From Microplitis mediator (Eukaryota; Arthropoda; Insecta; Hymenoptera; Braconidae): 64,000 nt of DNA. The DNA lies in the NCBI RefSeq assembly GCF_029852145.1, contig NC_079976.1, positions 7,006,001 through 7,070,000 on the forward strand, written 5' to 3'. Below, piece by piece: positions 1 through 11,600 of the stretch (the first letter of the stretch is position 1; the number at the start of each line of letters is the position of its first letter). The notes under the pieces were generated by a model, which was not told where the DNA came from, did no database searches, and saw only the letters and a program-made list of their open reading frames with translations. The position numbers were made by a program, and so were the translations under genes.

Positions 1-1157
1 GCACCAGCTCCTAAGGAAGCGGCTCCAATTCCGTGGGATTGGGGATTCGCGAGAGTGAAGGCACGTCCGTAGGTCGGGACTCCGAGGATCAATTTTTCTT
101 TGGGGGCTCCTTTGGATAACCAGTACTTGACTGCTGCTTCCTTTAATTTTTTTAAATTTGTTGAGTACTTGCATTAGACAGGCAGCGAAATTCCCTTCAA
201 AATGAGTACCAGCAACCAGATATTTGGAATCGAAAAAAATATTTTCAATTGCTATTTTGACTACTGGTGACTTGTTACAAATATTGGGATGTCGGTACTC
301 ATTTTTACATAAATTTTCTTCAGGACACGACGAAAAATGTTTAAATTAATTATTAAATACTTACCGAATTCAATCCACGGGTTTCGAGTGAATCACTTTT
401 GGAAGCGTGCAATTGGGCATTGAGACCAGTATAGGGTTCCCAGGCACCGTGGAAGTCATAAGCCATCAGGTTTATAAAGTCCAAGTACTTGCTCATCTCA
501 GTAATATCATACGATTGAGATGCCGACGTTTCAGCGGCAGCTACGGCGGCACTCAGTATCAATCCCGCTCTATCGAACCTCTGTCTCATAACTTTGAGCA
601 GCTCGATGAAGTTCTTAACGTCCTTAGCTGAGCCACCACGTTGGTTAGGATATTCCCAGTCGAGATCGAATCCATCAAAGCCCCATTTCTTTACAAATGC
701 CACAACATTGTCTGCGAAACGTTCCCTCAATTCCGCATTATCCACCATCGCGGAGTATTTTGCTGAACCTTCATTCCAGCCACCGATCGCTACCATTGTC
801 TTGGTCGATGGACTCTTCTCTCGCATTGCATTGAAACGGCCGAATCCGTTCTTGCCATAATCGTTCGGTAAATCCTGCCAGGGATCAAGTACTTTTACGT
901 CAGCATTTTCTAATCCAACGAACGTGTAAATCAAATGAGTACACAGCGTCGGGTCTATGTCCCCAATGTCAAATTTTCCATTGCCCGGGCGGTAAACTGA
1001 CCAGCTACCAAAGTAGCAGACAATTTTTTCTAAAAAAAATCAGATTTATCAAAATCCTAGCTGGACACTATAAAAAAAAATAATCACAATTTTTCTACGT
1101 ACTGTTAGCAGCACACGTTGCCAAACAAAGTGTCGCAAACGCAATCACGACTCGCAT
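1..1157 (-). CDS. GH18 chitinase, 5' part (partial)
   Basis: Secreted glycosyl hydrolase family 18 enzyme that would hydrolyse chitin in cuticle or peritrophic matrix. Exons on the minus strand: 1157-1103 (ATG and signal peptide, hydrophobic core VVIAFATLCLAT), 1029-365 and 140-1, the last running off the window. Phases close (55 + 665 nt = 240 codons). The mature start KIVCYFGSWSVYRPGNGKF is the standard beta-1 strand of insect chitinases. The GH18 signature DGFDLDWEYP lies near residues 137-146, with the catalytic Glu at about 144. GVPTYGRAFTL follows in the third exon. The initiator ATG sits immediately after the intron acceptor, so the 5'UTR must come from an upstream exon (about 1570-1529, donor after 1529). 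Which chitinase group it belongs to cannot be told without the C-terminal part. Confidence 0.93.
186..326. repeat. GAGTACC palindromic element (family G), degenerate
   Basis: Arms reading AAATGAGTACC and GGTACTCATTT in inverted orientation, inside chitinase intron 2. Related, more complete copies lie at 7875-8028, 9787-9945 and 54815-54970. Other degenerate copies lie at about 1213-1350 and 6615-6750, and a single arm at about 6165-6212. Confidence 0.55.
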
Positions 1158-1598
1158 CTACAAAAAATTAATTGATTTAAAAAAAACATCAGCGCGATCC
1201 TCTACAAAATAAAATTTCCTCTCCAACGAGTACCCACAAGTCCATACTCAAAAAGGTCAAAAATTTCACAAAAAAAAAAATTTTTTTTCGAAATTTTTCG
1301 ACTCACTCAAAATATAGTCGTGTCGGTACTCAAACTAACGGAAATTCCCTGCTCTACCCAACTGTCTCATTCCCGAATCTCCAAGTTTAAATTATCTCCC
1401 CTAAAGTCAAGTTATCATCTAGTGCATTTATAAAAATAAACTCAAATTCGTAACTTGAGTCCGCCAGACTTAAAAATCTAGTATAAGTCCCACAAATTTA
1501 TACAATAATAATTAAAAATAAACAGTACCTTAAGAAAATTCGGCTTATTACCCAAGGAAGAACTTGTCCGTAATGATAACCCACCAGGTATCGCCCAG

Positions 1599-1606
1599 TA
1601 TTTATA
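1599..1606 (-). promoter_or_regulatory. TATA box of the chitinase gene
   Basis: TATAAATA on the minus strand. It lies about 30 bases upstream of a plausible start near 1570 and a 5'UTR exon that ends at a good donor (1529|1528) and would splice to the ATG exon at 1157. The placement is inferred from spacing only. Confidence 0.5.
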
Positions 1607-2206
1607 CCATTCACTATCGTGTTTAATCGCGCATTAACGTTAGCTATTAAATAACCATTATTTAATTAGCAATAGCGATAAATATTATTTTTATTAATCG
1701 CACGTTTATTACTCTCATTATTTACCTGGATAAATAAATCATACGCCTAAAATCTATATATTATATTTACATAAATCATAATACAATTAATAATAAATAA
1801 TTCACGCCATTTAATGCTTAATGTCATGCAAAAATAAATTTATTTATTTACTTTTTTTATCATCAAGTCTAGATTTTATCGATTTCCAGAATAATCATTT
1901 TTTTTTACGAAGATAATAAGAATAAATTAATTTTCGTGGAACGAATAAAAAAAAATCAAATAATTTACTATTAATTGTAATTTTTAAATCCATTTTATTG
2001 ATCATAATAAAGATAATTACAATAATCTTTATCCTTTAATCCAAATTAACATTTCCGACAACGCCCTTATTTGCAAATTCATTATTTTTAAATTCTTATC
2101 ACTAAATATTCAAGGTAATGAGTAATAAGTAAACAGATGATTAATTCAAAATTTATTATGTATGAAGATTTTTTTAATTAATTAATTAAAAAAAAAAAGT
2201 TACAGA
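1607..2206. other. Intergenic, AT-rich
   Basis: Spacer between the chitinase promoter and the 3' end of mRpL54. Very AT-rich with TTTATTTA and TTAATTAA runs. I see no gene in it. Confidence 0.6.
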
Positions 2207-4995
2207 TTAAACGGGACCGAGAATACGGTATTTAATTTTTTTATTATTTTCGACCAACGACATCTTGCGTAATTTACGCCAGTAGGCTTTGGTGTTGGGG
2301 TCCAACTCGTCCAGGGTCTTGGGCGGCCCGATGTTGATCTCCCAGAGCCAGTCGGGATACTCGGAGTCGGGTTTTATCTTTACATCTTCACCACCTTCTT
2401 TGAGAATATTTGACCCGCAGACGTAATTGACCAGACGGTGTGCGTCAGTTTCGACCGGAAGTTTTATTTTTTCTTGAGCGGTCCCTATACCTTTACCTTT
2501 GGGTCTCTTCAATTTTCCTAAGGCTCCGCCGACTGTAATGATAATAATGATGATAAGTATTGATAGTGGGTTTATTAGCAGCGGATTGTGATAAGTGGTT
2601 AATTTAAATAAATATATACGGAATTTATTATACGGATATTTATTGAAGAAGACGTTGGTAGAGTTTACTGTCCATTAAGTTGTAATTTCTTTAATTAATA
2701 TGTAGTTTTAAATAATTACACTGTAAAAAATTGGGAGTGAATTCGAAGTGATTAAGGATTTTATTTAAATTTGAATTCATTCCGATTCGGACTTTTAATA
2801 TGAAAGGAAACTCCTGTTTGGAGTGAAGTTCACTCTGAGGGGATCAAATAAATAAATAGTCATCTGCTACGCATTCACTCCAGATTTAATCCGGGTTCAC
2901 TCTGCAATTTTTTTACAGTTTATTTATTTAACCCTTCAGCACCCGCGTTAGAACAACGTAAAACATTACCCGCGTAATGAGAAAAAGTCTCACGCTTCGG
3001 CGCATCGTAAATTTTAAGTCAAATAAAACAAAAATATTATGCACTTTCCCGATTATGACGTAATTATAATTTATTTGAATATTTCGCTTGTTTTTATTTT
3101 TAAATTTTCTATAATGTACTTGTTTTTTAATTTTTAATTTTGTAAGTAATGACAGACTTAACGGCTGAAAAAAACGGCGGTGATTGCCGAAAAGATTCGG
3201 AACTGCCCGAACTGAGCCAAACCGTATTAATTTTTATGCCTTACTTTACTCGCGTGATGAGAAAAAGTCTCATTGCTTTTTAAAATAAATCTTTTGAAAA
3301 TATTTTTTATGTTCAAAATAATTTTAAAATTTCAAAATCATAAAAAGCATAAAATTTCATTAAGATAAAAAAAATTTCACTTGGTCATTCCATTTGAAAT
3401 TACTTAGAAAAAAATATTTGAAGGCAAGTGTGAGAGAAAAACTCATAGCGCGGGTGCTGAAGGGTTAATCTAGAGAATATAAAAATGTACCGGAAGATCG
3501 AAACGTTTTCCGCGGAATGAAGATGAAAAAAAATTTATGTAATTCGACTGCTTAAGGCGTAGTTCCGGTTGGGGGTGGCCTAAAATTTTCGGCTGACATA
3601 TCAGCATCTAATTGCGAAATATTTTGGACATGTAGTAATCCAGTAGATTTTTTACTGTGCAATTTTTTTTTTCGTTACGCAAAAAACGTTCCGAACTTCA
3701 AGTACATATATAAAGAACGTCAAATTTAAATATTTATTGGATTATGAATTTTGGCGCGTAAATTGTTTGTGATGATCGAAAGTTGAATTAATGATCGTGT
3801 ACTTTGGAAACTGTCTTTTAAAGCCTGGAAAATTGTGGTTTAGATTTAACTGTAGATTTTAAATGTAGATCTAGATCATCTAGTAAGAAGCAGTGCAGCC
3901 AAATCGCGCGATATTTTTACCCCTTTCCGTCGTGATAAGCATGGAGTGTAATGGCAGGAGGGGGTAAAAATATCGCACATAATCTGGCTGCACTAGTAAG
4001 AAGACATGAATGAAAATTTGATTTTTGAATTCCTAAATCGTGATTTTGTATGAAACTGAAGTAGGCGACGTCTAATAATTTTTTGATTTTCTTGTAGACG
4101 GTAAGTTATAAAAAAAAAACAAATTTGAAAAAATTGCACCGGTAGTTTTTAAAATTTTCTACATGTGCATATTTTTAGTTTTCATTTTTTTGTAATTGAT
4201 TTAAAAAAAAAAATCCGAAAATTTTTAATTGTCTACTAACTTCAGGATCATGGTTTTGAACTTAGAGGGATCATAAGTTTTTTTGATGGACAAATCAAAA
4301 TTTTTATGAAATAGTTTCTTAGTAAAATATTTAATAAAAAAATAGAAAAATTTTGAAAAACATTTGGCTATTTTTTAAAATACTTGTAATAAAAATTGAA
4401 AATAAGTTACACTATGAGTGTGAATGTAGCAGACATCAGACGAATTCAAAATTAGTAATGAATAGAGTAAAAACTTAATAAAATGATATTTATAAAAAAT
4501 GCACTTATTAATTTCAAAATTTTTTGAATGCGCATTTTTTAAAAATTTTATTATCCTAAATTATTTTATAAATTATTTACTCTCTTTATCAATAATTTTA
4601 AATTTGTCTGATGTCTGCTACATTCACAGTCATGTTACACTCAAATTTATACAACTAAATTTAAATTTATTAAAATTAAAAATTCAAATTTGTTATTAAA
4701 ATTTTTAGGTTAAAATTATTTAAATCTCAAAGAAGTTATTTTTTAAAGAACCCGCGGAATTTAAAATTGAATTTAAAAAACTTCAAATTTATCAGGATTT
4801 AAATTTAAAATTCAATTTTTAGAGTAATAATAACAAAATTAAATAAATATTTAATTTTACATTCAAAAAATTTATAACCTAGAGTAGTAAAAAATTATAA
4901 TTACCTCCCACAGCGTAAGTATTTTTCGGTAACAAACAAGTATTGGCAATAATTAATTTATGTCTAAATATCTGTACTACATTTAATAAAGCCAT
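2207..4995 (-). CDS. mRpL54: Mitochondrial large ribosomal subunit protein mL54
   Basis: Component of the mitochondrial 39S ribosomal subunit. Two exons: 4995-4905 (30 codons + 1 nt) and 2532-2207, giving 138 aa, the same length as human MRPL54. The N-terminus is a plausible mitochondrial targeting sequence (MALLNVVQIFRHKLIIANTC, basic and hydrophobic with no acidic residue). The family core KRPKGKGIGTA is followed by SEYPDWLWEINIGPPKTL and DELDPNTKAYWRKLRK, which match the conserved C-terminal half of the family. The first exon is only 91 nt; the start was chosen because it restores the targeting sequence and the phase. The 2.4-kb intron carries several transposon remnants. A divergent promoter is likely shared with LRRC49, with an NRF-1-like site at 5085-5096. 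Confidence 0.93.
2717..2922. mobile_element. Family M MITE (Tc1/mariner-like termini), in mRpL54 intron
   Basis: Begins TACACTGTAAAAAATTGGGA and ends with the degenerate inverted counterpart (TTTTTTTACAG). Internal GGAGTGAA / TTCACTC arms are also inverted. Sister copies at 48925-49203 and 52284-52459 start and end with TA next to CACTGTAA, which suggests a TA target duplication. Confidence 0.65.
2932..3464. mobile_element. Nonautonomous piggyBac-type element, in mRpL54 intron
   Basis: 533 bp bounded by TTAA on both sides (2928-2931 and 3465-3468). Terminal inverted repeats are CCCTTCAGCACCCGCG and its complement CGCGGGTGCTGAAGGG. CCC...GGG ends with a TTAA target duplication are the piggyBac hallmark. 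There is no ORF of note. An internal GATGAGAAAAAGTCTCA hairpin occurs twice near the ends. Confidence 0.85.
3891..3995. mobile_element. 105-bp hAT MITE with perfect 8-bp target duplication
   Basis: GTAAGAAG at 3883-3890 is repeated at 3996-4003. The element starts CAGTGCAGCC and ends GGCTGCACTA. Inner arms GATATTTTTACCCC / GGGGTAAAAATATC make it almost wholly palindromic. The 8-bp duplication and the YAGTG termini identify it as hAT. Confidence 0.85.
4050..4252. mobile_element. Family P palindromic MITE copy 1
   Basis: About 200 bp. The arms resemble TGATCCTGAAGTTAGC and its complement, and a shared core CTACATGTGCATATTTTTAG follows the first arm. It lies in the mRpL54 intron. Other copies: 20206-20409, 26628-26789, 32455-32659, 47060-47270, 47410-47616, 58857-59060, 59082-59276, and a partial one from about 63960. 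Confidence 0.75.
4408..4640. mobile_element. Family T palindromic MITE copy 1
   Basis: Arms GTGTGAATGTAGCAGACATC and GATGTCTGCTACATTCAC, with inner arms built on AATAGAGTAAA / TTTACTC. Other copies: 39741-40100 (interrupted), 58656-58856 and a half copy near 57945-58035. Confidence 0.75.
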
Positions 4996-5084
4996 TGTTA
5001 ATTATTACAAGTAATTAAATTGTAATGATTATTATTTATATATTTTACGAGTTAAAAAATTGTTTCTTATTATTTTCTCTCTAC

Positions 5085-5096
5085 TGCGCACGTGCG
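5085..5096. promoter_or_regulatory. NRF-1-like site in the divergent mRpL54/LRRC49 promoter
   Basis: TGCGCACGTGCG, followed within 70 bases by GCGCAAGCGCAG and TGCGCGCGCA. It is a GC-rich island in AT-rich DNA between the mRpL54 start (4995, -) and the first LRRC49 exon (5633, +). NRF-1 (ewg in flies) commonly drives nuclear genes for mitochondrial proteins; the assignment is inference. Confidence 0.4.
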
Positions 5097-5632
5097 AATT
5101 ATCATTCAGCGCAAGCGCAGTTTTCAAATATTTTAAATTTTGCGCGCGCATTATTTGTGTTTTGACAACTGAGACCGTAACTACGGTAAGTACTGAGTAT
5201 TTAGGTGTTAAAATAACTGTTTACATGTTTTGTAATTATGAATAATGAATAATAAAAGTATTTAATTAGTAATATATATTTAAATTTAAATTAAATTGTT
5301 TTTTAAAATGAATATTCAGTTTTTTTTTCTAGTGAAAATTAAATGAAAAGAAAATGCACAGAAGATTACAAAAGTAAATTTGAATGTTTTACAACAAAAA
5401 TATATATGTGTTTTTATTATTTGAAGTTTTATATAAAATAAATAGGGTGGATTGAAGAGCGCAATGACAAACAAAAATAAATTTAATACTTGGAATAGTG
5501 AAGTCGATTGATTTTGATTGTTTGGATTATATGAGAATTTATAAATAGAAAATGGAAAATATGTGATTAATTTTTGTTTTATGGTTAATGGGTGTTGTTA
5601 AAAAAATATATGAGATAAGGGTTGGTTATGTA

Positions 5633-8600
5633 ATGCCAATAAGCAATAATAAAACACAGGTAAATAATAATGATAACAATAATTATCGTAATTCTTCCTA
5701 TTGAAATTAAAATTTTGAAATGAACAATAAATTTTGAATAGTTTGAATTGAAATTGTGAATAAAATATTGGATTTAAGGAAAATGTTAAAAGGAACTTTT
5801 TTGTAGAGAATTTAATTCTCTATAAAAATATATTGAGATATATTCACCGTATTCTCAATTGTTTAGTCAGAATTTTAATTTTAAAGACAAGAGAATATTA
5901 ATTTTGTGAAATTTTCATCTTATTAATGAACTAAAATCTTTTAATTAAAATTGTAAGTTATCTATCAGAGATACGATAAAATTGTATAGAAATAAATTTA
6001 TAGAGAATCAAATTTTCTACTAAAAAGTATTCTATACTTTTTTTTGTAGACTCAATAATTTAGAAGTTATTTGAATTTTTATAAAAATTTTTTATCATCA
6101 AATAAAAAAAAAAAAATTTTTCAATGGAAAATTTTTTTTTATAAAAATAAATACTATAGTCTTGTCAATCAGGAAATTTCTATTAATCTGAGTACCCACA
6201 TCACTATATTAAAAAAAAAAAAATTCACTTAATATTTATATTTTCAATGAATAAAAATTATTAAATATTTGAAATTAATTTATTTCGATAGAGTAAAAAA
6301 TTGTCATTTAATTTATGCGGCAAATCGGCAACAGTAACAGCACAAACGACAAATATAAATGCTGATGATAATGATCAAGATGATGCTCAATTTTTTACGA
6401 TAGCTCCAGCCTTACCTGTCTTACCTGGTGCACCAGCACCAAGTAAACTAACTACCAAAAGATCTTATGGTACTCTAACGTAAGTACAAACAAAAGTTTT
6501 TTATCAGTACTCTCGTTCAAGTGAAATTTTTAAAAAATAAGTTTCCCGGTCTTTTGAAAATTTGAAATTTTCCTGGCGGGAAGTTTAAAAAACTTGCACA
6601 GTTTCATTCAGAAGAAAATTTCCGGTGGTTTGAGTACCCACATCAATATCTTTTGATGAAGTAAAAAAAAAAGTATTTTTGAAAACTAATTCAAGTAATT
6701 AGAATACTCATAAGAACATAATGGCGTTGGTACTCTTTGTACGTGAAATGAAGTGAATAATTCAAATTTTATACTTAACTGATAAAAAAAATGTCTGCAG
6801 GCCAACGAGTTCAACTTTTGGTTTTGATGATGCAGAAGTTGGTGGCTGCGATGTCGTCGCTTTGCAGCAGCAGCAGTCGACTAATGACAGCGGTAATAAA
6901 ACCACCACCGTGGTGGCATCGAGAACTTCTGCCGAGCGCGAAAAAAATCCTGATCGCATTTGTCTCGATCGCCGGGGGCTCACAAGCTTTCCCGACATCA
7001 TCGGCGAGCCGAAATTACGTTTAATGTCTCTGCAGCACAATCTTCTGTCACGGATCGAAGGCAACAATTTTGCTCATTTAACGAAACTCGTTTTTCTGGA
7101 TCTCTATGACAACCAGATCGAAAAAATTTACGATCTGGCGCCTCTGGAAAATTTACGTGTCCTACTGATTGGAAAAAATCGGGTGAAAAAAATCGAGGGC
7201 TTGAGATCTTTGATAAAACTCGAAGTTCTTGATCTTCATGGGAATCAAATTGTCCAGATAACTGGGCTAGAAAATTTATCATCACTTAAAGTACTTAATT
7301 TAGCGGGTAATAATGTCAAGATGATTGGATTTAATGATTTTCATGGACTGGTTGCGCTGAAAGAACTTAATTTGAAAAGGAATAAAATAAAAAAATTATT
7401 GGGATTCAGTGAGACTCCGCAGTTACAAAAATTATATCTCAGCAATAATGATATACACAAGTAATAATTATTTTTTTATGGACAATCGAAAATTTTAAAA
7501 ATAATTTTTTAAGAAAAGTTGTCTATGGAAACTGACTTATGGACTTTAGTTGATTGATCTGTAGTCTGATGCTCAAAAGTTCTCATGATGAATAAAAAAT
7601 TGGGTCAATAAAAATTTTTCAAAGTCATAGCGATTGGTTTTAAATATTTAATCCGATCGAATTTATTCCATACCAAATCGACTACTTTTGACCCCGACCC
7701 TTTCGGTTTGACTGAAAATTTTTTTCTACCCCATTAAAATCATTTTTTATGAAATTTTCAAATTTTTTTACCCAACTCAAAAAAAGTTATGAGTTTTAAA
7801 AAAAAAAAGGCTTTTATTTTTTCGAATATTTTTGTTTGGTTTGGTTTTACAAAAAAAATGAGTTTGCTTCTGAATCGGGGAGAAAATTTCCGTTGAAATG
7901 AGTACCCACATCGATATATTTTGATAAATGTGACGTATGACCATTTTGGACCCTTGTTAAGTACTCGATGATTGACCACACCTAAATATATCGATGTGGG
8001 TACTCATTTTACGTGGAATTTTATCAGGAATTCGACAATTAACTTCTTTTTTTTATTAAAAATTTTTAATACACGAGATGTTAGTTTTCAAGGTGGTGAT
8101 TATTTAGTGGAAATTGTTGGTCAATGTTTAAATGTCTATGGGCAAGGTCCGTTACGTTAGATAGATCATGGGATATATAACTTCTACAAAAATTTACTAA
8201 TTGGGACGTTTTTTTATTTTTCAAAATTTTTGTCTTAAAATTTTCATTTCAGAAAAAAATACAAAAAAATTTTAAGGTGATAAACGAAGTTCGCCATTTT
8301 TTATTTCCTCAAAAAAAAACTTCAATTAATTCTGAAAGAATTTTAGGTCTTAAAAGTGAGCCGACTTTTAAGACCTAAACCACAATTTGTCCAGGCTCCA
8401 AAAGTCAGTTTCCAAAAGATCAAATATTCAATTTTTTAAAAATTACCATACATTAAATTTCAATTATTTACAGAATCGAAGACATGGGAAGTTTAGCAAA
8501 AGCTCTAGAGATCCGTGAAATTACAATCGACGGCAATCCCGTGACTTTAAATGCCGATTGTGTCTCATTTCTGGTTTCTTATCTTCCTAATCTACAAATT

Positions 8601-11600
8601 CTCTCGACGATGCAAGTAAATGAACAAGTCCGTCGAGCCGCAATGGCCTGGCGACTGACAAAAGAGCAGTCAAATTCCGCATTTCTTGACCTCAGTACTC
8701 AAGTCTGCGTAAACGTACGTCGGGAAGAAGTCATAATAAATGCAAAAAAAAATTGGGATCTCTTAAGATCGCAGACCAAATGCTTCACTTCTGGTACCAA
8801 CAAACTGAATATAAAAAATGAACGCATCCGTGGATTCAACCTCCAAAATTCTACAAAATTTGATACCGTAAAATTAAAAACTGATGAGTCGCATACTCAA
8901 AAATCTTCGGGAACTTACGGAAGCTTGAGTTCCATTAATGAAAAAATAGACGCGAAAAAAATTCAATTCAAACGTCGTAGCAATTCTTCGGATACTCTTT
9001 TGAATTCTAATCATCAGCTTCAGAGTAACGTCGATTCAAATAAAATAAATTTTGCTTTAGATTTTAAATTGCCGCCAATTTTAGTGCCGATTATTAATAA
9101 TATCGCTAATTGTCGTTACAATGTCGGCAATGGCAATTCTAATAATAATGGAAATGTAAACGGAAAGAGTCAAAATGAAGTTACAGATTCAACAGACAGC
9201 GAATTGGAAAGTTCCGAAAGTCACGAGAGCCTAAAAAGTGGATTAAGAAATCATTTAATTAAAAATAATGTTATAAGTTCACTACGAACTTTATCAATTG
9301 ATGATAAAAATATATATAATTTTTGTAATGAAGCGACTGCTGGTGATAAGAAAGATTTTGGACTGGGAATTGGGAAAAAAAATGATTTTTCGCTTCAATT
9401 AGCGACGGACTCTAAGAGATTTTACAATTTCGTCCAAGGCACTACTAGAAGGCAGCTGAGTTACGGGCAAATAAATATGATGAGTCTAAAAAAATCAAGT
9501 AGCTTGGATAGCAAAGAGGAATTTAGCAGCCAGTCTTCGACCGCGAGCAAAGACTTTGGAGATTCGGATGAGGATAAGGCTAGTGGGAGTCAGAGGGTCA
9601 AGAGTGCGCAGGTTAAAAAAATTGTTAGTTATAAAAGTAACAGAGCAGCAACTGCCAGAGTTAAGCATCGCGCGGTCATGACACCTGCGGCACCTTCTAT
9701 TCAATTTAATGCCCCCAAGGAGAAAGAACAGGGTTAGTATTTTTCGGGGTTTTTTTACAGAAAAATTAAGTTTACTACTGAATCGGGGAGGAAATTTCCG
9801 TTGAAATGAGTACCCACATCGATATATTTTGATAAATGTGACGTATGTGAGCATTTTGGACCCTTGTTCAGTACTCGATAATTGACTACACCGGAATATA
9901 TCGATGTGGGTACTCATTTTACGTGGAATTGCATCAGGAATCCGAGAATTAACTTCTTTTTTTTATTAAAAATTTTTAATACACGAGATGTTAATTTTTA
10001 AGGTGGTGATTATTTAGTGGAAATTGTTGGTCGTTGTTTAAATGTCTATGGGCAAGGTGCATTACGTTACATAGATAGATCATGGGATATCGTAAAAGCT
10101 AATGATGTTAATATGGTTAAATTTAATTATGTTCAATTTAATGGAGTGGCGACGGTACTAAATAAATTAAAAATAAGATTTCCAAACTGTCAGCATTTTA
10201 TTTTTAAAGAAACAAATATTAGCCATCTAGGACAACTTAATGCTCTTGCTGAAGTACAAGGACTTACAAGTATTCAAATAGAAGCTGAGGGTAATCCGAT
10301 TATTTCGAAAAATTGGAGAGTTTATACAATTTTTCGACTCTCACACTGGGGGTTAAAAATAATTAACGGCAAAGAGGTAAAATTTATATTTATTTAGTTA
10401 TTTGTATTTTTTTTTTTTTTTTTTTTATTAATAAGGTAATATATTTTTTTTTTCTTTAGATAAATCAGAATGATGTTGAGATGGCGAATAAAGAATATTC
10501 TGGTCTAGTAGATATTGTAATGTGGTCATTACCAGAAACTTTATTACAACCGTTATTACACCGGCTGCACTTAGAAAAAATTCAGAGACAAAATGGTGAA
10601 CAAATCACTGCCAAACAATTTTTATTCAACAGTGATCCAGCTTTAAGAAATGTTGTTGCTAAGGAAGCGTTACAGTGGAGACGTGGAAATATTACACAAG
10701 TAATTAATCATTTTATCTTAATAATTATTATTATTAATTGGATGTGTAATTTTTAAATATTCACTACTCAGGAGTTTTGCTTTTAACTTTAAATTAAAAT
10801 TTTGGCTAAACTAATAAAGATACGATAAAAATTAAAGAATACAATTTTGTAGGAAATTGAATTCTGTACAAAAAAGGTCTCTGTCCATTTTTATGGAAAT
10901 CGAGTAGTTTGGGCTCTAGAAATTTTGAAAAATAATTTTTAACTTTTATTAAAAATCACGTGAATTTCCTGTCCAAATTTTTTTGGCTTTTAAATCAAAT
11001 TTCTGACTAAACTATCAAAGATACGATAAAAACTGTGGAGTACAATTTTGTAGGAAATTAAATTCTCTACAAAGAATGTCCTTCTCAGTTTTTATGTAAG
11101 CTGATTAGTTTGGGCTCTAAAAATTTTTTTAATTAATTTTTAATTTTTATTCAAAATCACGTGAATTTTCTTCACAATTTTTTTGGCTTTCAAATTAAAT
11201 TTCTGATTAAACTACCAAAGATACGATAAAAATTAAAGAATACAATTTTGTAGCAAATTAAATTTTCTACAAAAAAGGTCCTCATCAATTTTAACGTAAG
11301 TTCACTATTTTAGACGCTAGAAATTTTTAAAGACAATTTTTTAAAAATTACACATTAAATGTATAAATTATATGAAACTAAATTAATTAATTAATATTAT
11401 TATTTATTTATAAAACAATTAGGATGATTTGATACTGAGACATAAAGGTAAACTACATTTATCTAATTACATTGATAAAACAGTTGATGCAATACAAAAA
11501 TTACAATCACTTGAAGAAGAATGGCCAAATATACTTAATGAAATAATTAAAATAACTCTAACAGATTATTCTCAAATGAATTTATATATGAAGAAGCGTA

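Noticed and set aside
4499..4699. 66-codon ORF on the plus strand
   Set aside because: It is built from the right half of a family T MITE and flanking AT-rich DNA.
9495..9917. 140-codon minus-strand ORF sharing a peptide with 7758-7979
   Set aside because: The shared part is the duplicated family G palindrome read in the antisense direction; the rest is antisense to LRRC49 exon 4.
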